A stretch of DNA of 14,106 nt from Smittium culicis. Lineage: Eukaryota; Kickxellomycota; Harpellomycetes; Harpellales; Legeriomycetaceae. The notes under the pieces are model-generated. The model had not been told where the DNA came from, made no database searches, and saw only the letters and a list, made by a program, of their open reading frames with translations. Location of the stretch: the NCBI GenBank assembly GCA_001970855.1, contig LSSN01001996.1:1-14106 (forward strand), read 5' to 3'. Shown one piece after another: positions 8,315 to 14,106 of the stretch. How positions within the stretch are numbered: position 1 is the first letter of the stretch; the number at the start of each line of letters is the position of its first letter. A program made the position numbers and the translations under genes.

Positions 8315-8728
8315 ATCGTTGTCCCTAATAAATCAAACGAACTTGATGCCTTGCTATGCTTATCTTTGCTTTTTTTTGGGTGGGGGGGGGTATCGATCGC
8401 GTGTCCCAGTTTAAGTATAATATTGTTGTAAATGATGAGTGTTTCGTATTTTGGTGCGGCCGTTCTTGACTAGCTTTAAAGTCTATTTTTTTACCTTTTG
8501 AAAAAAGTTGCTAATGTTTAAAAGTAATTTAGTATGGGAACGCTTCTAATTAGTTGATTTTCCACTTATTGATTAAATAAACTGGCTTTATTTTTTGTTT
8601 TTTAGCTGATTAGTTAATGGGAAAACACACTTTTTCTTGGAAAAGGTTAGTTTAATTATTGGCTCAGCAATACTCATTTACTAGCGATCAATTGGCCTGA
8701 CCAAGTTCTCAAATACGGCCAATAACAG

Positions 8729-8958
8729 ATGACAAATTCTGTTAATCTCTTGATCCGCCGCTCAAAATTCTTTGAAAAGTTTCTGAATCCAAGTAAAACC
8801 ATCCACTTATCTATTTCTTTTTTTTTCTTTTCTCTAAAGTCTGTTTATACGCATTTTTATTTGAAAAACGGCCACTGCTTGAGCAAAGTATACTTAATTC
8901 ACCCTTTTTTTTTTTTTCAGCAAGTGTCTTAATGAATTACCCAAATCTTCATGACTAA
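8729..8958 (+). CDS. possible small three-exon gene (49 residues), tentative
   Basis: The proposed exons are 8729-8792, 8840-8887 and 8921-8958, with stop TAA. Introns of 47 and 33 bases begin GTAAAA and GTATAC and end TAAAG and TTTCAG; both have long T-tracts and both are phase 1. The joined frame gives 49 residues: a basic N-terminal part (includes NLLIRRSKFFEKFLNP), a short hydrophobic patch (ICLYAFLF) and a polar end (NYPNLHD). No family is recognised; a small mitochondrial subunit would fit in size and character. A stop codon just upstream of the ATG limits the 5' end unless another intron precedes it. The introns are shorter than those of the other genes here, and short exons are easy to build by chance in AT-rich DNA. 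Confidence 0.28.
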
Positions 8959-10631
8959 CTTATACATTTTCTATTTTTTTTCTTCTGAATGTATTGTGGA
9001 TGTCCGGCATTCGTATACCGCGCATAAAAGCGTTTTTTCATTATTGCTACTTTTTAATAAAAAATGAAATAAAAGAGCTGTAATGTGAAAAGATCTATTG
9101 CCGCGTCTTTAATTTTCCCACGCAAACGGGACTCTCGTCCAATAATCATTGTATACCTAACCCCTGGTAATTTAACCTATATTAATTGGCTACTCCCAGC
9201 ATATACTCTTGCCTCCTTAATCACGCAATCATTACAACCGCAATTGGCAGCAACAACTACCACTTATAAAAAAGGATTTTATGTAAAAAGCTAGTTATGT
9301 CTTTATCCAAAATGCTCAGAAATCCGTGTAAACTAGTTGCTTTTTTTGTTTTTTTGGTTTGTTTTAACTCGGCTCTGCTTAAACTCAAAAAGTAGGAGGG
9401 GGGGAGTCATTAAGTGAGTGAAGGTACTACTTGTCAGTTATAAGCAGCGGCAGCTATCTAACTAGTTTTATCGGACACTTTGCCCTGCCAAAAAAAAAGT
9501 CGAGCGCATAAAAAAAAAAGGAAAAGGGCATTTAACTAGCTCGAGTTTAGATATTCGTATTACAGGTATAATTGCCAATCTTCAAGAAATTGCGAACGTG
9601 CTATTAGTTAGCTAAAAAAAAAAAAAAAAATGGGGAAGGTGGGGGGATGATCATGCTCTTATCTTATCTCACACTGTTGCTTCTGGTTGGTCCATTTCTT
9701 TTACTTTTAAAATACTAATTTGATAAGCCTCTGAAAAAATTATATTTCTTAGAGGCATTTAATGTAAATGCTAAAAAAAAGTATTGCAAGTATCATATTC
9801 TTCATTTCAACATCTCTTATCAGCAACCAGATGTGTCAATTCATCTACCCTTAAATCCCGCTATCTCCATAACTAACAGTAATATACATTCTCTTTTTTT
9901 TCTTTTTGCATAAAGTCCAGATTTCATCAGTATTTCAAAACCGTTCAGCATAGTTTATTCACTCTCTTGATTGTATTTTTACTTTAAGATATTTATTATT
10001 TAGGTGGCCAAGGCTTTGTACGTTTTATTATTTTATCAACTGGTAACCATGTAATAAAAACGTCCTCATCAAACTGACAAATTTTAAATAAACCTAGCAG
10101 CAGAAAAATGCTTATTTATTCCGCCAACTTGAAGCACATGCCCTTAAATCGCAAATTTCCCGGTATCTGATTCGCTACAATTCTGTCGTACCAGCACTAC
10201 CTCCACATATCTAACGACCAGTAACGCTATCCCTTTAAAAAATAACGAATTAAAAGTTGTTTTTTTATGGGGAAGATTGAGGGACCGTGCTCAACTTTCT
10301 TTTTTTTTTTTTTTTTAAAGTTTCATATTATTTTTAGTAATGCTATAAAATAAAAATTAAAATAAAAAATAGCTTATCTTATTGCTATTAGCTGTGGACC
10401 GCGACGAATAAAAAAATGTAAATTTATGGCTTATTAATTCAAAATTATAAATTAAAAATTAAAAAAAAAAACCATAACTGCAACTCTAATTCTAGCCTTC
10501 ATTTTATTTTTTACTTTTAATTTTCCGTTGGAGAGAAAAGAGTAAAATAGACAAAATAACCCGCTTTGCTTGACTTCGTTTGTTTGTTTTTTTTTTTTTG
10601 CAGAGGTCTCCAAAAAAATATATTAATTACC

Positions 10632-10896
10632 ATGAAACCACAATCGGCATATTTTAAAGCCTTATCTCTACCTCGCCGAATTAGTGTGTAATAAAGTGTA
10701 ATAAACTGTAATAGCGGCTTGACCCACTTACTAATCTTTATCGCTAACTGATACTCAAGCTATACTTTAAACCTCAAAACCTGGTTTCTATTTTACACAG
10801 GTTCTCCGACACTCATCTCTATTATCTCAAGCCTCTAAAAACCCACCGACTTTTTTTAACTTTACAACTGTTTTCTTTTTGACCCAGATTCGCTAA
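10632..10896 (+). CDS. possible two-exon small gene (49 residues), tentative
   Basis: An ATG at 10632 (context ACC before it) opens 18 codons ending at GTGTAA (10686). A 115-base intron-like segment contains CTAAC and CTAAT branch-like motifs and ends TTTTACACAG at 10800. The frame continues in phase 0 for 31 codons to TAA at 10894. The peptide has no acidic residue and several Arg/Lys/His (includes SLPRRIS and LRHSSLLSQASKNPP), so it looks like a mitochondrial presequence. It may therefore be only the first part of a longer gene. An acceptor-like T-tract with GCAG lies just upstream at about 10583-10603. The donor is non-optimal and other frames of the second exon are also open, so confidence is low. 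Confidence 0.22.
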
Positions 10897-11638
10897 AAAA
10901 AAAATAAATTAAAAAAACGCTGTTATCAAGTATCCCGTGTCCGATTATTCTAATTTATATTCTGGTTTTTTTTTCTTTTATTAATAAAATAAGATATATT
11001 GTGCTCAAATATTTATAGAATGTGATATTTAGCATTTGTTTCACTTTTAATACAGAAAAATAAAATTAAAAAAGTTTCAAATATATAAACACCTGTAAAT
11101 CTCATTCTGATTTAGCAAACACATTTACTTTTGTTTTTATAGAAACATTAAAAAAAAAAAATAGAACAGTCTAGTTGTATAATCCCCCCCCCCTTTTTAT
11201 AAAAGCTTTACTTTACTCAACACTATTTAAAAGCTCTCAAGAACGCATAAATTTATGCAATTATTATTATAAGCTAAAATACAAACTATCCTGCTTTTTT
11301 TTTTTAATAAATATATATATCCATATACAAATAGAACCTTTGTATTTAATACTTCCATTTACCATTACTAAATTTAGTTTAAAGTATCAATTTTGAAAAG
11401 TAAGAACAAATATCAAGCAATTTACCCTTTACTCTCAAATAACTTTATTTATTTAAAAAAAACCCCCGTTTTTTTACACTTATTAAACACTAATTCTAAT
11501 TAACCTTTTCTCATTTCCACATAAAGAAATCCCTCTCTATTCGCCTTGTAATAAAGGGATAAAAAATACTTTGTACTAATCCAACTTTTTCTATTTAAAT
11601 TATCAACATCAGCTAGATAAAAAAAAAAAAAAGACAAT

Positions 11639-13383
11639 ATGACCTTTTCTGAAGAACAAGTTTTCAACCAGCGCGTTGCCGATATCAAAAAATGGTGGGC
11701 TTCTCCACGTTTCGCCCACACAAAGCGCCCTTACTCCGCTGAAAGTATCGCTTCCAAGCGCGGAACTATCGAGCCACAGTACCCCTCCAACATAATGGCT
11801 AAAAAATTATACGCCCTATTGCTTGAACACCAAAAGAACGGAACTGGTTCCAACACTTTCGGTGCTCTAGACCCCATTCAAGTCGCTCAAATGGCCAAGT
11901 ACCTCGATACCATCTACGTCTCTGGATGGCAGTGCTCCTCAACTGCTAGCACTTCCAACGAACCTGGTCCAGGTAATAAACCCCCCCCCCCTCCCATATC
12001 TCTTTTTAAGTTTTGCATCTTCTCTCCTCTCTTTTCATGAATAATGTATATCTTTTCTTTTTTGTAACGCATAACAATTTATCCTAAATACCTAATTATC
12101 TAGATCTTGCTGATTATCCCATGGACACTGTCCCAAACAAGGTTGAACATCTCTTCATGGCTCAACTCTTCCACGACAGAAAACAAAATGAAGAAAGATT
12201 CAAAATGTCTGAATCCCAACGCAGACAAACCAAACCTGTTGATTTCTTAAGACCAATAATCGCTGATGCTGATACCGGCCACGGTGGAATAACTGCAAAC
12301 ATGAAACTCGCAAAGATGTTCGTTGAACGCGGTGCTGCCGGAATCCACATCGAAGACCAAGCTGCTGGTACTAAGAAATGCGGCCATTTGGCTGGTAAAG
12401 TCCTCGTCCCTGTCTCTGAACACATCAACAGACTAGTTGCTATCAGAGCCCAATTCGATATCATGGGAACCGAAACTGTTCTTGTCGCCAGAACTGACGC
12501 CGAAGCTGCAACCCTAATAACCAGCAATATCGACCCACGCGATCACCAATTCATCGTAGGAACTACCAACTCAACCGCTAAACACCTAGCTGAAGTCATG
12601 AACACCGCTACCCAAAATGGCATTTATGGCGCTGAGCTCGAAAAGGTCGAATCTGAATGGATCAGCCAAGCAAACCTATGCACTTTTTCTCAAGCCGTTG
12701 AACAATTCGCAAAGAAACACGGTTTCGGTAATGACAAAATCGCCCACTTCAAAGATATCTCCAAGAACTTGTCAAACAGCGATGCCCGCAAAGCCGCCGT
12801 TTCTGTCTTCGGAAACGCCGCCGCATCCATCTTCTGGGACTGGGACAGCCCTAGACCTCGTGAAGGCTACTTCCGCTACAACGGCGGCACCGAAGCCTGC
12901 ATCATGCGCGCAATCAACTACGCACCATACACCGACCTGATATGGATGGAAACCGAAAGCCCAATCCTCGAACAAGCCAGAGAATTCGCCGTCAATGTTC
13001 ACAAGGTTCACCCCCACCAAATGCTCGCCTACAACTTGTCCCCATCGTTCAACTGGGACGCCGCTGGTTTGTCCGAAGACAACATGCGCTCGTACGTCAG
13101 CGACCTCTACAAACTCGGCTTTGTCTGGCAGTTCATCACACTTGCCGGCTTCCACTTGAACGGTCTCGCCACCGACCTCTTCGCCAGAGAGTACGCCACC
13201 GACGGCATGTACGCTTACGTCAACTCCATCCAACGCCAAGAACGCAAACACGGCGTCGAAACTTTGGCCCACCAGAAATGGAGCGGTGCCAACTACGTCG
13301 ACGGCCTCCTCACCCTCGCCTCCGGCGGTGTCTCCTCAACATCCGCTATGGGCGCCGGTGTCACTGAAGACCAATTCAAATAA
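11639..13383 (+). CDS. ICL1: isocitrate lyase
   Basis: Splits isocitrate into glyoxylate and succinate, the first committed step of the glyoxylate bypass, which allows growth on acetate, ethanol or fatty acids. Two exons, 11639-11972 and 12104-13383, give 537 residues, the usual fungal length. The 131-base intron starts GTAATA, has a CTAAT branch-like motif before its TAG end, carries a C-run, and interrupts codon 112 in phase 1. The N-terminus ([21 protein letters not shown]) and SGWQCSS are typical. Catalytic and ligand-binding signatures are all present: DADTGHGG (166-173), IEDQ (194-197), KKCGH with catalytic Cys204 (202-206), ARTDAE (240-245) and NLSPSFNWD. The long insertion of eukaryotic enzymes is also there ([16 protein letters not shown]). 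The chain ends GVTEDQFK, without an SKL-like peroxisomal tripeptide. Codon use is C-ending and more biased than in the neighbours, suggesting high expression. Confidence 0.97.
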
Positions 13384-13724
13384 GTCGCATCGCTTTATCT
13401 CCCCCCACCACTCCCTTATCCCATCAAACACTGCTTTTTTTTCTCTATCGATGCCTAACTTGTTCTATACATATACTTATCTTTTGTTATATTATTGCAA
13501 ATATATTTGATTTCTACTCGTTCCCCATCCCTACATTTCCCTTATACCTTCTACACTTGTTCATTTATAATTTTTTTTTTTTTTTTTTATTCGGCAATAA
13601 ATAATAATACTAACTCAATTTGTATCTCACTTGGAAAATTTTTTTTCTTTCCAAACATCTCAATCTCTCGTAATCTCTCTCTATCTCTTAGAAAAGTTTT
13701 TCTTGGGCGAGCCAATAGGATTAG
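13384..13724. other. ICL 3' flank, no complete gene seen
   Basis: T- and C-rich DNA after the ICL stop, with a long T-run near 13570-13589 and AATAAA at 13597-13602 as a candidate 3'-end signal. The plus-strand frame running through 13495-13818 is mostly Phe/Ile/Ser from T-rich DNA. Its end (about 13690-13760, including RANRIRESIKFYF) resembles part of an endonuclease domain and may belong to the element that follows. Confidence 0.4.
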
Positions 13725-14106
13725 AGAATCTATAAAATTTTATTTCTTATCTACTATTCACATTTTCTGCTGGGGGACTACAATATGGACACCCCGGCGT
13801 CAAAAAAGTTTACTTTGAAGCTTGGAACTGGGTTCCAACATGCAAAAGTGAGCAACTCGACAGGGTCGAGATACAATAAGAACACTGTGGGCCGAATGAT
13901 CGACCACATTTACTATGCTGGGCTCAACAGCCGCCCAAACTGGTGCACAGCGAACCGGTTTTTAGACCTCTCCGACCACATGCCGATCACAGCGCAGTGG
14001 AATTTGGACGCCCTCGAGGTACCGGCGAAAAAATCAAAAATTAACGCGAAAAAATTATTATTGGCTGAAAATAATTTTGTCAGCCATAACCGATTTACAG
14101 TGCTAG
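13725..14106 (+). mobile_element. 3'-truncated (by window) endonuclease domain, LINE-type retrotransposon fragment likely
   Basis: The frame is open from 13725, has its first ATG at 13785, and runs past the window end. It carries the C-terminal hallmarks of the endonuclease/exonuclease/phosphatase fold: LGDYNMD (from 13770; metal-binding Asp and Asn), IDHIYY (from 13899) and SDHMPI (from 13971; catalytic Asp-His). The latter two match the spacing of the apurinic-type endonuclease at the N-terminus of LINE polyproteins. A Lys-rich linker follows, then SHNRFTVL, a typical place for the link to reverse transcriptase. The N-terminal half of the fold is missing in this frame, and related-looking sequence just upstream lies in another frame. 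This suggests a frameshift or decay. A cellular enzyme of the same superfamily is possible, because reverse transcriptase itself lies beyond the window. Confidence 0.6.

Larger units (their letters stand above)
8315..11638. other. 3.3 kb gene-poor region with short coding-like islands
   Basis: No intact ORF of recognisable identity was seen on either strand. The region is AT-rich, with C exceeding G on the plus strand, and has many T-runs (for example near 8905, 10300 and 10583) and a C-run near 11185. GC-richer islands occur near 9000-9030, 9090-9250, 10110-10250 and 10630-10850. Short spliced models can be drawn in some of them, and the better two are listed separately. The plus-strand frame at 9085-9294 lacks an ATG start, and its opposite strand is also partly open. 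The last few hundred bases are the upstream region of isocitrate lyase, ending in an A-run just before its ATG. Confidence 0.5.

Noticed and set aside
9085..9294. Plus-strand frame of 69 codons, and a minus-strand frame over the same bases
   Set aside because: The plus frame begins with GTG, not ATG, and is preceded closely by stops. The minus frame has an internal TAG. Both strands look equally coding-like, so neither was called.
9647..9718. 23-residue hydrophobic ORF (single membrane segment)
   Set aside because: Too short, preceded by another ATG in a different frame, and explained by T/C-rich DNA.
10108..10410. ATG-started exon at 10108 with possible GTATCT donor and CTAAC branch site
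   Set aside because: Several alternative acceptors give different short endings and none was better than the others, so no gene model could be defended.
12772..13272. Minus-strand frame of 166 codons inside isocitrate lyase
   Set aside because: Produced by the strong C-ending codon bias of ICL on the opposite strand; ICL is certain here.
1..14106. tRNA, rRNA and CRISPR arrays
   Set aside because: No convincing tRNA T-loop, ribosomal RNA core sequence or regularly spaced direct repeats were found on reading both strands.

Overview
The window looks like nuclear DNA of an AT-rich fungus. The best evidence is a glyoxylate-cycle isocitrate lyase of the eukaryotic type with one spliceosomal intron, a nucleus-encoded mitochondrial acyl carrier protein with a targeting presequence, and the RNA polymerase subunit Rpb10. 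Introns begin GTAA/GTTT and end TAG/CAG. The five main genes are single-gene units on both strands with no operon layout. I could not place the organism more precisely: nothing here separates a yeast-like lineage from a filamentous or early-diverging one.

Layout. Positions 1-1761 are very AT-rich with no recognisable gene. A small secreted cysteine-containing protein follows (1762-2139). A spliced gene for a basic, Ser/Gly-rich, probably disordered protein lies at 3345-5034, and I rebuilt its exons from splice signals and frame. The mitochondrial acyl carrier protein is on the minus strand (5293-5673), so these two genes converge. Positions 5674-7467 hold the ACP upstream region, a coding-like but frame-broken stretch (about 6161-6724) and the upstream region of RPB10. 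RPB10 (7468-7701, plus) converges on an unrecognised 131-residue protein on the minus strand (7919-8314). The 3.3 kb from 8315 to 11638 has no sizeable intact ORF, although weak small spliced models can be drawn. Isocitrate lyase occupies 11639-13383. The window ends inside the C-terminal half of an endonuclease/exonuclease/phosphatase domain (from about 13785), most like the endonuclease of a LINE-type retrotransposon, with signs of a frameshift just upstream.

The genes do not form one pathway. ICL (glyoxylate bypass) and mitochondrial ACP (type II fatty acid synthesis, lipoate supply, complex I and Fe-S assembly) both belong to central carbon and mitochondrial metabolism, but their proximity looks incidental. 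I found no dedicated new system. The points most worth a second look are the small secreted protein with a possible Kex2 site, the lineage-specific spliced gene with a run of in-frame tandem acceptors, the frame-broken stretch before RPB10, a change in strand composition between about 7.0 and 8.7 kb, and the retroelement fragment beside ICL.
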